Shown here: positions 25,371 to 34,896 of the stretch, piece by piece | Numbering within the stretch: position 1 is the stretch's first letter | Layout: each line of letters begins with the position of its first letter | Assembly: GCF_004011805.1 (NCBI RefSeq) | Contig: NZ_RCHJ01000030.1 | Coordinates: forward strand, 1-55,331 | DNA length: 55,331 bases | Direction: 5' to 3' | Origin: Piscinibacter defluvii | Lineage (GTDB): Bacteria; Pseudomonadota; Gammaproteobacteria; Burkholderiales; Burkholderiaceae_C | Notes under the pieces: generated by a model | What the model was told of the DNA's origin: nothing | The model's input: only the letters and a program-made list of their open reading frames with translations | Databases searched by the model: none | Made by a program: the position numbers and the translations under genes

Positions 25371-28300
25371 TTGCGCGGCGGCGGCCGGCCCGCAATGCTT
25401 CGGCCCATGCGTCCCAGCACACTCCTGGAACGGCCGGCCCCGGCGACCGAGGACCCGCCCGAACCATCCCTCAGGTCGGCCAGCACGGCCGCGATAGGCG
25501 AGCAATCTTCGGGCATTCCTGTCGGCCACGGGCGCATCAACCTCCTGGAGCAAACCACAGCAGCCGATGCGGACGGCTCCTGGGGCGCGCTTGCCACTGC
25601 GATCAGCCTGGCCGGCGATCCAGGCGCAGCAGCGCCATTGATCGAAGCACTCGACGAAGTCCTCGACTTGCCGTCCGGCAACGATGCCGCCAGTGCCGCG
25701 GCCTCGTTGAGGCAGGTCGTCACCGCGGTCATGACCCTCCCTGCGTGGCTTGACGGTAGCTGGCGCCGCAGCGCCAACCCCAGCCGCCGGGGCGGCCGCC
25801 ACACCGGAAACGTCCAGGATCACCCCCTGCTTTCCTGCCTGTTGGCGGACCGGCGGGCGACGCTGGAGCGACCTGCGCTCAACCGGCTGCGGTGGGTGAT
25901 GGTGGTGTTCCTGGCGCAAGGCGGTGAGCCCACCGGCGCCGTCGTGACCGTGGCCGACGCGGTGCGCAAGGCGGAGTCCATGGAGGCCTGGCGGCAGGTG
26001 GTCCGTGCCATGCCGTGCCCGGGCGAAGCGGGCCTCGACCTCGGCGACTGGATGCACGGGCTAGTCGACTACCTGGACCAAGCCGAACCGCCATCCGATC
26101 TGGCCATGGTTCCAGCGGTGTCGATCCGGGCCTTCTTCGCAGGGCTGAAGACGCTCATCCGTCATGTCACGGCCCAGCCGACGCGGCGCCAGCAGCGGCG
26201 TCTGTTCGACGACGACCTCGAACCTCGGGGCACCGTTCTGCCGCTCGTGACACCGAAAGGCCGTAGCCATTCGGCGCGGCAGCGGGTGGCCTTGGACGAT
26301 CCTGTGGTGGACCGACGGCGACCTGTGCAGCACGCGCTGGTGTTCGATGACGACGCGCAAGATGACGGCGCAGCCAGCGTACCGCTCGTGGCGGCTACCG
26401 AACTCGCACCGCTGGAGCAACCGCTGTCCAACCGCGCCGCGCGACTGGGCATTCGGCTGGGCAGCTACCGCCTGACCGAGATCAACCAGCGCCTGCGCTG
26501 GTCGTGGGATCACCTCAACTCCTTGGACATTGCCATCCTGACCACATCGATCCGGCTGGACAGTGCCAGCCCAGGAGCTCGATGGCGCGGCGGCGTGCTG
26601 TGTGCGGTGATGCTTGGACTTGGCCGATCCACCGCGGATGCGCTGCGGCTTGGCGTGGGCGTCGACACCGGCGGCGACGACTGGATCGATGCCGAGTGGC
26701 GTTGGCACCGACGCATCCGCCGTCCGCCCAAGGCCTGGGTTCCCGATGAACACTTGTTGCCGCAGCTGGTGACTAGCTCCAGCGAGATCGCCCTGCATAT
26801 GCCGCCACTGTTGCGTGACGCGTTGACGACTGCGCTGGATGCTGCCGGTCGACCCGGTGAACTCGGCGCGCTGCTGCACGTATCAACCGAGGAGGCGCCT
26901 GCGTTGTTGTCGGAATGGCTCCAGCCGCTGCGCCAGCAACATCCCTCGGCTCGACTGACCAGCGGCCGCATTGCCCGAGCCTTCGCCGTGGAGGTGTTTG
27001 CCGTGGCCGGCCAGGAACTGGCGGTTCACGCGCTGACCGGAACCGAAGAGCACGTGCCCCCGGTTGCGAGCTACTACGTGGCTTTGGACACCGGTCAACT
27101 GGCGGAGGCCACGCAACAGGCATGGGCGAGGCTGTTTGGTGACGAGGGCGACGCCAAGGCCCGCGACCAATCCAGCTTGATCGGTGCCCCAGTCCTGCAG
27201 CCCGCTGAGCTGGCCGACTGGGTGGGGTCCCTTCGCCTCGCAGTTGCCTCGGGTACCTCCCTGGCCGAGCGCCACAACTCGTACTGTCGTTATGTGCTGC
27301 TGCACCTGCTGGCCGCCACCGGCATGCGGCCGGTGAACGACCCTTTCGAGTCGCTCGACATGCTGGACTTGCCGCGCAGTCTGGCCCTGGTGGCAGACAA
27401 GTCGTCTCACCAGCCGAACGAGGCGCGGCTGGTGCCGCTGACAGCCATGACGGTGGCACTGGTGACGCATTGGCGGGATCACCTGCAGCGCCTGGCCCGC
27501 TGGGTGAACGAATCGCTGCCCATGCTGTCGCTGCAGATCGAGACTACCTTGCACGCCACGGGCCCACGCGCGTTGCCGCTCTTCTTCGTGCTGGATGATG
27601 ACCTGACCGTGCAGCGCATCGACCGCAGCACCATCGAAGCCTGGTGGCCGACCGGGTGGACCGGCCTGCCAGCCAACCAACTGCGGCGCGAGCTGGCCAC
27701 AGCGGCCAGCAACGGTGGCTGGCCCGCCGAGTTGGTTGAGCAATTACTCGGTCATGTCGACCTCGGCGTGCCGGCCTTTGGTGCGCAATCCAGCCTGTCG
27801 CCCGTGGAGCTCCAGCGCAGCCTGCCCGGGCTGGCTGCGATGCTCGAACGACAGGGGTGGTCCGAGCTCGCATCGCCCCTGGACGTCGGACCCACTCGCC
27901 GCGGCCGACCCTTGCCTCGCTTCGCGGCTGCGACCGCCACGCTGGGTTCAACGCAGCGATCTGCCCAGCAGGCCGCCAGCAGCCGCCGCACCTTGCGGCG
28001 GATGGAGGAGGTTCTGCGTCGTTGGTGCCGCGGGCGTGACTGGCGCGCGCTCCCGCAAGCCGATGTCGACATCCTGTACCGCGAGTCGCTGTGCGGCCGC
28101 ATGCAGCCCGGCACCGCCGCCGAAGTGATAGGGCTGCAGCGCATCGATCGGTTGCTGCGCTGGCTCAAGCGTCGCCATGGACTGCAACACCTGCGGCTGC
28201 CAGCAAGCCGCGCGCTGCACACGGCGCCGGTCCCGCACGCCACTGGCGACCTGCAGGCCCTGCAGCGCTGGCAACAGTTGCGCCAGGCGTTTGAGCGCCT

Positions 28301-31055
28301 GCTGCATCAACGCGCGCGGCGCGCTCCGGAACTTGGGGATGCCGGCCGATTGGCCGAGGCCGTCGTGGGCGCCGCGCTCTACAGCTTCATCTGTGAGCGC
28401 CGTGTCCTCCACGCGTTGGCGCAACCAGGCGCGTGGTGTCTTCGCGAGATCGCGTCGGTCGGGGTCTTCCTCGAGCTCAAGCTGCAATGGCCCGGTCAGG
28501 GGTCCGCCACGCAACGGCTCGCACTGCAGCCGATGTCGGCCCTGCTGCTGGGCCGGGTCGCTCGTGCTGTGCAAACTATCGACGCCCAGGACCGCACCGA
28601 GTACCGGCGCGCCTTGCACCGGTTGCTGAACGCCCTGGCTCGACAGACCGGTGGTGGTGTCGAGTCCTTCGGCACCGCAGATGCCGCCGAGCGCTGGCTG
28701 TGCGAGACGACGGCCACCGCCGCATGGCTGCGGCTGCCCGGTCACCTGGTGGCCGTGCTCGACGGCCGTAGCGAGGCGGTGAGCCTGCCAGTGCACGACT
28801 GGACGCGCTGGATGGCCGGGCACGACCCGCCGGCGGGGGCTTCCTCCGATCCTGTCCAGCTCGCCACCGAGTTCGACCCGCCTGACCGTCCGGCGGCACG
28901 CCTGCGCACCTGCGACATGGCTGTTTCGGAAGCCGCAGCACGCGCGCACGGACTGGCACTTCACCGCCACGTACGCGAGATCTTCTCCGAGGTGGATCGG
29001 CTCGCCGAAACCCATGCCGAGGAAAAGCAGAAGTCGCTCAATCGCATCGAGGCCCTGGTGCCACGGCTGGAGCAAGCCATTGAGCAGCACGCGAGCGCGC
29101 CCGACTTCGCAGTCGCCGTGGTGCAGTGGCTGGTTGAACTGCTGCGCAGCGGCGCCACCGACCGGGCGCTGCGTTCGTCCTCAGCCGACCGCTACTACAC
29201 CGAGCTGGCCGGCCTGTTGATCGACCAGCTCAGCAACCACACGCTGGCCGATCTCGATGAAGACACGTTGGCCGATGCCTACGCCGAACTGCTGGAGGCC
29301 TTGAGCCCCGGCCGTCAGCCCTATGCGCTGGGCCGGCTGCGCGAGTTCCATCGCTTCCTGGTGCAGCACCATGGCGTGCCCGATGTCGACTGGTCCGAGG
29401 TCACGCCCGAGGGGCTGGAGCGACACCACGCCCCCGACGCCGGGGTTCTGCTGTGGGCCGAGTACCAGGCAGCGCTGAAGCTGCTTGCCGACGATGCATC
29501 GGCCGATCTGCGCGAGCGCCGGCTTCAGGCCGTCGTGCTGCTGTTGATGTTCCGCGCCGGCCTGCGCTCGGGCGAGTGCCTGGGCCTGCGCGCGGCCGAT
29601 CTGATCTGCCATGACGGCCAGTGGATCGTGCTCGTGCGGTGCAATGCCTACCGCAACCTCAAATCCGACGCGGGCGTCCGGCAAGTGCCGCTGATCGGCC
29701 CGCTCGATGCGCTGGAAGTAGAACTACTAGAAGGCTGGCGCGCGCATGCAGACGAGACCGTGGGCAACGACCGCTGTGGCGTGCTGATTGGTCGGCACGA
29801 GGCACCGCGCCGGCTGATTGATCGCCAGCGGCTGCTGGACCGCATCACCGACGCATTGCGCGCCGTCACCGGCCGCGCGGGCGTACGTCCGCACCACCTG
29901 CGGCACACCTTCGCCAGCCGGACGGCGTTGCTGCTGTGCCTGCGAACCCTTCCCGGGGATGAGACTGTGCGCACCATCGTGCAGCGCCTGGTTGGCCCCT
30001 GCGATCCCGAGGCCACGCGCCGCCTGCTGCTGGACACCGATGAGCCCAGCAAGCGGGCGCTCTGGGCGCTGTCCCTGGCCATCGGGCACGCGTCGCCCGC
30101 CACCACGCTGCGTTGGTACGTGCATGTGCATGAGCTGCTGCAGGTCTTGGCCTTGCACGAGTTGGAGGCCGAGCTGGCCGTCAGGCTCGACACCGTCACG
30201 GCGGCCTATACCTGCGGCCAGCAGGTGAGGCGTTCGCGCCATCTTGTGACGGTGGACGGCGCCTGGGCCAGCAGGCACTTCGCCCCCGGCGCGATCGAGG
30301 CGCTGCCGCGAGCGTCCATGTCACAGCCCACACCGGCTCTGTCACCCCGCAGGGCTTCTCCATCGGCCCCGCCGGAACCGCTGGCTGTGGATCGGTTGCT
30401 GGAGCAGGTCCATCGCCGCAGCCGCGTCGACGGCCTGCTGGCACACCGGCTGATGTTGCGGCCCGAGGTGATCGGCCAACTGCTTCAGCAGGAGTTCCAT
30501 TGCCGCGAGTCAGCCGGCTACGACTTGACCGATTCCGGCTGGCACCCGAGCAGCAGCCGCGCCGCTTTGCGCCATGCCCGCGCCGGCATTCGCAGCCCGG
30601 CGGAGACCGAGCGTGTGCGTGGCTTCCTGCGCCAGATGTCATCCCGCCTGGATGACCCGATATGGCGGGTCCAGGCCCACGCCGCGGTGGCCGTGTGGCA
30701 GCGTCGCTACCGCGCCACCGCCACACCGGTGATCGTCACCACGGGCGACGAGGCTGCGGCGATCCTCACCTGGTGCGAAGCCAGCGGCGTGCGCGCGGAC
30801 GACCTGATCGTGATGACGCCCGACGACGGATGCGTCCCGGCCGATGCAGACCGGTTGACGGGCCGCTACCCAACCGTGCGAGCACCGCTCGCCGCAGCCC
30901 GCGCGCAGTACCGCGGCCAGGGTCGCACCCGCCTGGGCGTGCAGCTGCGCGAGAACGAGGCTGGGCCCCTGACGCAGATGACGCAATTGCACCGCGTCTT
31001 GCATGTGATCGCGACCTGGCTCGCGACAACGGAACAAACCAAGGAGGGCACCTGA
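25371..31055 (+). CDS. Very large multi-domain tyrosine recombinase
   Basis: This is a protein of up to 1,894 aa. The start may be TTG 25371, ATG 25395 or ATG 25407, and none has a strong Shine-Dalgarno sequence. The C-terminal third has a full tyrosine-recombinase core: FRAGLRSGECLGL (Arg about 1399), NLKSDAGVRQVPL (Lys), HHLRHTF (His and Arg about 1509-1513), AIGHASPATTLRWY (His, and Tyr about 1583). A SAM-like core-binding segment (about 1275-1370) precedes it. An upstream segment (about 640-800) looks like a second catalytic domain in decay: ATGMRP keeps an Arg, but the HxxR box reads NQLRR and the GH motif (LLGHVDLG) has no Tyr after it. A middle part (about 865-1190) may be another degenerate unit. 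Residues 1610-1894 are unrecognised. The next gene follows 2 bp later. Confidence 0.8.
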   Translation: MRGGGRPAMLRPMRPSTLLERPAPATEDPPEPSLRSASTAAIGEQSSGIPVGHGRINLLEQTTAADADGSWGALATAISLAGDPGAAAPLIEALDEVLDLPSGNDAASAAASLRQVVTAVMTLPAWLDGSWRRSANPSRRGGRHTGNVQDHPLLSCLLADRRATLERPALNRLRWVMVVFLAQGGEPTGAVVTVADAVRKAESMEAWRQVVRAMPCPGEAGLDLGDWMHGLVDYLDQAEPPSDLAMVPAVSIRAFFAGLKTLIRHVTAQPTRRQQRRLFDDDLEPRGTVLPLVTPKGRSHSARQRVALDDPVVDRRRPVQHALVFDDDAQDDGAASVPLVAATELAPLEQPLSNRAARLGIRLGSYRLTEINQRLRWSWDHLNSLDIAILTTSIRLDSASPGARWRGGVLCAVMLGLGRSTADALRLGVGVDTGGDDWIDAEWRWHRRIRRPPKAWVPDEHLLPQLVTSSSEIALHMPPLLRDALTTALDAAGRPGELGALLHVSTEEAPALLSEWLQPLRQQHPSARLTSGRIARAFAVEVFAVAGQELAVHALTGTEEHVPPVASYYVALDTGQLAEATQQAWARLFGDEGDAKARDQSSLIGAPVLQPAELADWVGSLRLAVASGTSLAERHNSYCRYVLLHLLAATGMRPVNDPFESLDMLDLPRSLALVADKSSHQPNEARLVPLTAMTVALVTHWRDHLQRLARWVNESLPMLSLQIETTLHATGPRALPLFFVLDDDLTVQRIDRSTIEAWWPTGWTGLPANQLRRELATAASNGGWPAELVEQLLGHVDLGVPAFGAQSSLSPVELQRSLPGLAAMLERQGWSELASPLDVGPTRRGRPLPRFAAATATLGSTQRSAQQAASSRRTLRRMEEVLRRWCRGRDWRALPQADVDILYRESLCGRMQPGTAAEVIGLQRIDRLLRWLKRRHGLQHLRLPASRALHTAPVPHATGDLQALQRWQQLRQAFERLLHQRARRAPELGDAGRLAEAVVGAALYSFICERRVLHALAQPGAWCLREIASVGVFLELKLQWPGQGSATQRLALQPMSALLLGRVARAVQTIDAQDRTEYRRALHRLLNALARQTGGGVESFGTADAAERWLCETTATAAWLRLPGHLVAVLDGRSEAVSLPVHDWTRWMAGHDPPAGASSDPVQLATEFDPPDRPAARLRTCDMAVSEAAARAHGLALHRHVREIFSEVDRLAETHAEEKQKSLNRIEALVPRLEQAIEQHASAPDFAVAVVQWLVELLRSGATDRALRSSSADRYYTELAGLLIDQLSNHTLADLDEDTLADAYAELLEALSPGRQPYALGRLREFHRFLVQHHGVPDVDWSEVTPEGLERHHAPDAGVLLWAEYQAALKLLADDASADLRERRLQAVVLLLMFRAGLRSGECLGLRAADLICHDGQWIVLVRCNAYRNLKSDAGVRQVPLIGPLDALEVELLEGWRAHADETVGNDRCGVLIGRHEAPRRLIDRQRLLDRITDALRAVTGRAGVRPHHLRHTFASRTALLLCLRTLPGDETVRTIVQRLVGPCDPEATRRLLLDTDEPSKRALWALSLAIGHASPATTLRWYVHVHELLQVLALHELEAELAVRLDTVTAAYTCGQQVRRSRHLVTVDGAWASRHFAPGAIEALPRASMSQPTPALSPRRASPSAPPEPLAVDRLLEQVHRRSRVDGLLAHRLMLRPEVIGQLLQQEFHCRESAGYDLTDSGWHPSSSRAALRHARAGIRSPAETERVRGFLRQMSSRLDDPIWRVQAHAAVAVWQRRYRATATPVIVTTGDEAAAILTWCEASGVRADDLIVMTPDDGCVPADADRLTGRYPTVRAPLAAARAQYRGQGRTRLGVQLRENEAGPLTQMTQLHRVLHVIATWLATTEQTKEGT

Positions 31056-31057
31056 CC

Positions 31058-31909
31058 ATGGCCACGTTCAAGTTGCAGGAGCTGGAGTCCCCGGGCTGGC
31101 AGAGCATCGCCTCGCTCACGGCCAGTTGGTCGGTGGTGCGGCACGGCGACGACCTGCTGGGCGACTTCCGCGCCGCGGCGAAGACCATCCGGCTGCGCGC
31201 GGTGCTGGAGGGTCTGAAGCAGGGGCTCGTCAACGCCAAGCCCAACCACCTGGAAGGCGTGAAGTTGGCCGTGCTGAACCAACTGCCCGGCAGCCACACC
31301 AACCAGATCGGTGCAGTGCTGCTGGCCGCCCCGGAGACCGGCCGCAAGCTCGGCGCCGGCGTGGCGCAGCAAATCGGCGCCGACGTGGCCCAGGCTTTGA
31401 ACGCGCTCCAGACCGAGGCCTACCGCCGCATGGTCAACCGCGACCTGGTGGACGAGTACCGGCCCGTGGAGGCCAAGCGGCCCGCCTGGATGCCTGGCGA
31501 ACAGCCGGTGGACCCGCTGCGCGCAGCGCTGGTGCGCGCCGGCCGACGGCAGACACTGTGGCGCCGCATCCGTGGCGGCGCGGCCGAGCACTTTGACGTG
31601 CCCGAGGTGCCGCCCACCGATCCCAAGGTGGTGGGCGCCATCACGCTGGACGGCTCCATCATCAGCACGGCCGACCGGCACCGGCGCCTGACCTTGCAGG
31701 GGGCCTGCAAGGCATCGCCGGTGGCCAAGAAGCTGGGCATCACCGCGCGCACTTTCACGTGCCAAGTCGAGGATGCCGCGCTCTTCGCGCGCATCCGCGC
31801 GGTGCCGCCGGGGCAGTCGATGAGCCTGGAGGTGAATGTGGTGGAGGCGATCGCGTTTGCGGGGGAGCTTCGGCGCAGCTACGCGGTGACGGACTTGAAG
31901 GTCGCGTAG
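31058..31909 (+). CDS. Unrecognised partner of the large recombinase
   Basis: This 283-aa protein starts at an ATG two bases after the recombinase stop, with GGAGGG upstream inside the recombinase end, so the two are surely co-translated. It is soluble, mixed alpha/beta by appearance, with no signal peptide or membrane helix. The N-terminal half is helical (RLRAVLEGLKQGLVNAKPNH). A basic patch RRQTLWRRIRGG lies near the middle, and the C-terminus is beta-rich. No catalytic motif is recognised. Small partner proteins accompany some recombinases (Tn554 TnpC, for instance), and that role is a guess from position only. Confidence 0.72.
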   Translation: MATFKLQELESPGWQSIASLTASWSVVRHGDDLLGDFRAAAKTIRLRAVLEGLKQGLVNAKPNHLEGVKLAVLNQLPGSHTNQIGAVLLAAPETGRKLGAGVAQQIGADVAQALNALQTEAYRRMVNRDLVDEYRPVEAKRPAWMPGEQPVDPLRAALVRAGRRQTLWRRIRGGAAEHFDVPEVPPTDPKVVGAITLDGSIISTADRHRRLTLQGACKASPVAKKLGITARTFTCQVEDAALFARIRAVPPGQSMSLEVNVVEAIAFAGELRRSYAVTDLKVA

Positions 31910-31945
31910 CCCGCCCGCTGCGGCGCTGGTTGGAGTCGCGTCCGT

Positions 31946-32167
31946 CTACGGAGCCTTCGGCGGCCCATCGGGCGACACCACCATCACTTCAAACGGATCG
32001 TTCGCCGCGGGCCTGAGCATCCGCTCGAGTTGCGCGATGCGCTGCGGATCGGCGCCGCTCATCACGGCGGTGAACCAGGCACGCTCGATGGCTTCGCGCG
32101 CGCCTGGCACCGCTGTCATCGGCGGCTGTCCGCCTTCGCCACCACCTTGACCGTGTCGCCTGCTCAT
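31946..32167 (-). CDS. Small hypothetical protein
   Basis: This 73-aa protein starts at the ATG at 32167, which overlaps the stop of the NERD gene (ATGA arrangement), so it is the last gene of the minus-strand integrase operon. The N-terminus is Gly/Arg/Gln-rich (MSRRHGQGGGEGGQ), and a helix REAIERAWFTAVMSGADPQRIAQLERM follows. No family is recognised. It lies in convergent orientation with the recombinase partner gene, which ends 36 bp away. Confidence 0.55.
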   Translation of the reverse strand: MSRRHGQGGGEGGQPPMTAVPGAREAIERAWFTAVMSGADPQRIAQLERMLRPAANDPFEVMVVSPDGPPKAP

Positions 32168-33270
32168 CCGACCTGAATTCTCTCAACATGGTTGAGAGCA
32201 ATGATGCCGGGCTTCGACCTGCCGGGCTCGTGGAAGCAGACGCAGTCCTCGGTGTCCAGCCACACCCGACGGCCGGGCACCAGGTGCTGGTCCCAGAACA
32301 GGTCACCGGTCATGCTGCCCGGCCGCTGGTTCATCACCACCCACTGCACACCGCCGATCAGGCCGCGGCGCCATTGCAGATCGGCCGCGCCGCCGAGCTT
32401 GAGCGCCTGCGCCGGCACTTGCTTGCCGGTGACACGCAACCACACGATGTCACCGAGCAGTTCCCGGCCACCGCGCAGCGTCAGCCGGTCCCAGGTGCGC
32501 AGGGCGCCGATGACCTCGGCCGCGGCCTTCACATCCGCCGGTGGAATCACCTGCAGCAGGTGCTGCGCCAGCGCAGCGCTCGTCTCGGCATTGGCCAGCC
32601 ATTGCGCCACCCGCGCGGCGACCCGGCGGCCCAGGCTGGTGCCGTCGCCCAGAAGTTCACCGAGGCCGTCCAGTTGCAGCACGGCAGGGTGACCCTCGAT
32701 CTCGGGATCGATGTCGAGCCGGGGGTTCACGAAGACCACGCCCTGGTGGAAGCACTGCGGGGCGATGTGCACCCCGCGCTCGGCCAGATGGCGGTGCAGC
32801 GCTCGCAGCTTTTCTCGGTTGTGCGCCAGCAGGTTCGGATGGTGCACCTCGGTGCCGTGGCGCTGCACCTGCACCCACGCGTCTCCGGCCACGTGCAATT
32901 GGCCGCTCCAGTTCTTCACCTCCAGCAACACGACACGGCGGGCGGTCACGGCGATCAGGTCGGCCTCATAGCGGCCAAGGCCAGCGGCGCTGCTGTCGCG
33001 CGGGATGCGCCGATTGCTGAAGATGTGACCGTACTGCGTTGCGTGGTGCAGGCGGATGCGCTGCCGTGCCCGGCGTTCGGCCAGCCGAGCAGCACGGATG
33101 CGCGGTTCTTCCGGGTGCAGCGGTGCGTTGCGTAACGCGCGCCACTGCGCCAGCCGCTCGCGCCAGGTCGTGAAGCGCTCGGGCGACAGCGGGATCGCGG
33201 CCAGCCGATAGCTGTCGTCCTCCGGCGCATCGACCAGTCCCGTGGTCCGCGGGGTGTCGGCGTCAGTCAT
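32164..33270 (-). CDS. NERD-domain nuclease-like protein
   Basis: This 368-aa protein starts at the ATG at 33270, overlapping the integrase stop by 8 bp. A basic helical N-terminus (RAARLAERRARQRIR) precedes a NERD domain: GRYEADLIAVTARRVVLLEV with Asp104, Glu117 and Lys119 in the D...E-x-K pattern of the PD-(D/E)XK fold, then NWSGQLHVAGDAW. The C-terminal half is beta-rich and unrecognised. NERD proteins are predicted DNA-processing enzymes, often on plasmids and islands. Tight coupling to the integrase suggests a role in element maintenance, DNA repair or defence; which one is not shown by sequence. Confidence 0.75.
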   Translation of the reverse strand: MTDADTPRTTGLVDAPEDDSYRLAAIPLSPERFTTWRERLAQWRALRNAPLHPEEPRIRAARLAERRARQRIRLHHATQYGHIFSNRRIPRDSSAAGLGRYEADLIAVTARRVVLLEVKNWSGQLHVAGDAWVQVQRHGTEVHHPNLLAHNREKLRALHRHLAERGVHIAPQCFHQGVVFVNPRLDIDPEIEGHPAVLQLDGLGELLGDGTSLGRRVAARVAQWLANAETSAALAQHLLQVIPPADVKAAAEVIGALRTWDRLTLRGGRELLGDIVWLRVTGKQVPAQALKLGGAADLQWRRGLIGGVQWVVMNQRPGSMTGDLFWDQHLVPGRRVWLDTEDCVCFHEPGRSKPGIIALNHVERIQVG

Positions 33271-34531
33271 GGTGCGCTCCTGCCGGTTCGCCGCTGGGGG
33301 CCGGCAGTTGCGGTGGACCGGGCTCCACCTCCGTGATGCCGGCAAAGCGCGACGCCAGCAGCCGGTCGATCGCCGAGCCGTCGCGCCGCGTCAGGTTCGG
33401 CACATAACGGCTGTACACCTTGAACAACATCTCGGTGTTGGCGTGGCCCAGCTGGCGCGCGATCCACTCCGGTGCCTCGCCCGAGGCCAGCCACAGCGTG
33501 GCTGCGGTGTGGCGCATCTGGTAGGGCCGGCGCGCGGCCAGGCCCAAGTGGCGCAGCAACGGGTACCAGACCCGGTCGCTGAAGTTCTTGTTGTCCAGCG
33601 GCTCGCCGGCGCGGTTGCAGAACACGTAGTCGCTGAGCTTGGCGGTGGCCGCGTGTTGCACGCGCAGCGCCTCGAACACCACCTGGCTCATCTGGATGTC
33701 GCGCTGCGAGCTGTCGGTCTTGGTGTACTCGTCCTCGCCCAGCACGAAGGTCTCGCGCACCAGGATCAGCCGGCGCTCGAAGTCCACGTACTTCCACTTC
33801 AGGCCGTGCACTTCGCCCGTGCGCATGCCGGTGAAGAAGCGGGTGATGAAGTAGCTGCGATAGTCCGCCCGCACACGGTTGACGAGCGTCTGCACCTCGG
33901 CCAGGGTGAAGGGTTGCACGTCGGTCTTGCGCACCCGCAGCGGCTTGATGTTGACCGCCGGCGACGTGAATCCGTGCAGCTCTGCCGCTTCGGCCAGCAT
34001 CTGCCGCAGCGGCGCCAGGATGCCGTTGATGCGTTTGGCCGACAGGCCCTTGGCCGCACGGCCCGGCACCTCGGCGAGCTTGTTGCGAAAGGCCAGGATG
34101 TCGGCCTTGCCGATCTGGCCCACGGGCTTGTCGCCGAAGTGCGGCACCAGGTGGCCGTCGATGGTGGAGCGCAGCACCCGCACATGCGAGCGGCGCCATT
34201 CGACGGCATGGTTGGTGAGCCAGTCTTCGGCGAAGGTGCGGAAGGCTGGGGTAGGGTCAGCCTCTGCCTCTACCGGAATGCCATCTCCAGTTGGACGAGA
34301 GACCTCGGCCGGCCCGGCGAATCGCGCACACAAGGCACTTTGGGGAAAGAAATCCGCGTAGCGGAAGTTCCCCTCCACCTGTGCCTTCTTGATTCGATTC
34401 ACGACGGCCTGCAGCAACTTGCGGTTGGCCGCGGTATCAGACAGCGCCGTCTGCTCGCGGCAGCGGACGCCGCTGTAGGTGAAGTCGATCACCAGTCGAC
34501 CGGTCTCTTTGCGGGCGGTGACCTTAGCCAT
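33263..34531 (-). CDS. Tyrosine integrase with DUF3596-type arm-binding domain
   Basis: This 422-aa protein starts at the ATG at 34531, which overlaps the end of the xis-like gene. The N-terminus (MAKVTARKETGRLVIDFTYS) matches the DUF3596 arm-DNA-binding domain found in phage and island integrases. A core-binding domain follows, then the catalytic part: FFTGMRTGEVHGLKW (Arg), YQMRHTAATLWLASG (Tyr in place of the first His, common in this subgroup, with Arg kept), RQLGHANTEMLFKVYSRY (His, Tyr). It should integrate and excise the surrounding island together with the small protein upstream. It is unrelated in architecture to the giant recombinase on the other strand. Confidence 0.9.
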   Translation of the reverse strand: MAKVTARKETGRLVIDFTYSGVRCREQTALSDTAANRKLLQAVVNRIKKAQVEGNFRYADFFPQSALCARFAGPAEVSRPTGDGIPVEAEADPTPAFRTFAEDWLTNHAVEWRRSHVRVLRSTIDGHLVPHFGDKPVGQIGKADILAFRNKLAEVPGRAAKGLSAKRINGILAPLRQMLAEAAELHGFTSPAVNIKPLRVRKTDVQPFTLAEVQTLVNRVRADYRSYFITRFFTGMRTGEVHGLKWKYVDFERRLILVRETFVLGEDEYTKTDSSQRDIQMSQVVFEALRVQHAATAKLSDYVFCNRAGEPLDNKNFSDRVWYPLLRHLGLAARRPYQMRHTAATLWLASGEAPEWIARQLGHANTEMLFKVYSRYVPNLTRRDGSAIDRLLASRFAGITEVEPGPPQLPAPSGEPAGAHHD

Positions 34532-34763
34532 GCAACACCGCGCCATTGGCCATGGGGATCGCGGCCCGCGATTCGGCCACACCGACGCAGATCATGTCGC
34601 GTTCGATGGCCTCCCAGAGGAAGAGGATCTTGCGGCCACCGAACGGCCGAACGTAGTGCGTGCCTTCGATCAGCACGCTGTCCTTCAGTCGCTCACGGAT
34701 CGTGCGCACGTCGTACTTGATACGCGCGGCCAGTTCATCAGTCGTCAAATAGGTTGAGCCCAT
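34524..34763 (-). CDS. Excisionase-like helix-turn-helix protein
   Basis: This 79-aa protein starts at the ATG at 34763, with GAGGG about 5 bases upstream. The core YLTTDELAARIKYDVRTIRERL is a MerR/excisionase-type winged helix, followed by a beta wing (GTHYVRPFGGRKILFLW). Its 3' end overlaps the integrase start by 8 bp, the usual xis-int arrangement. By family it bends DNA at the att site and biases the integrase toward excision; it could also regulate its own promoter. Confidence 0.78.
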   Translation of the reverse strand: MGSTYLTTDELAARIKYDVRTIRERLKDSVLIEGTHYVRPFGGRKILFLWEAIERDMICVGVAESRAAIPMANGAVLHG

Positions 34764-34821
34764 GCTACCCTCACGTTGAGCAAACTCACCAAACATCGCG
34801 TCATCGCGACGCATGATGAGA

Positions 34822-34849
34822 ATATTAGTCAACGCTTGGCGACTGTCAA
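34822..34849 (-). promoter_or_regulatory. Sigma-70-type promoter of the xis-int-NERD operon
   Basis: On the minus strand TTGACA (34844-34849) is followed, after 16 bases, by TAATAT (34822-34827). Both hexamers are nearly perfect. The promoter lies about 60 bp before the xis-like start codon. Confidence 0.8.
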
Positions 34850-34857
34850 GCACGTTT

Positions 34858-34873
34858 GTGGAGTTTTCTCCAC
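34858..34873. promoter_or_regulatory. Inverted repeat, probable operator for the XRE regulator
   Basis: GTGGAG-TTTT-CTCCAC is a perfect 6+6 inverted repeat in the divergent region, just upstream of the minus-strand -35 box and 23 bp before the XRE start codon. A second, shorter inverted repeat (GCTTG...CAAGC) overlaps the promoter spacer and -35 box. These are likely binding sites through which the XRE protein controls both directions. Confidence 0.6.
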
Positions 34874-34896
34874 GTTAGACGATAAAAGGCATCTAG

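Noticed and set aside
33263-34531. Integrase lacking its catalytic His (YQMRH)
   Set aside because: A Tyr at this place is common in DUF3596-type integrases, so it is not evidence of inactivation.
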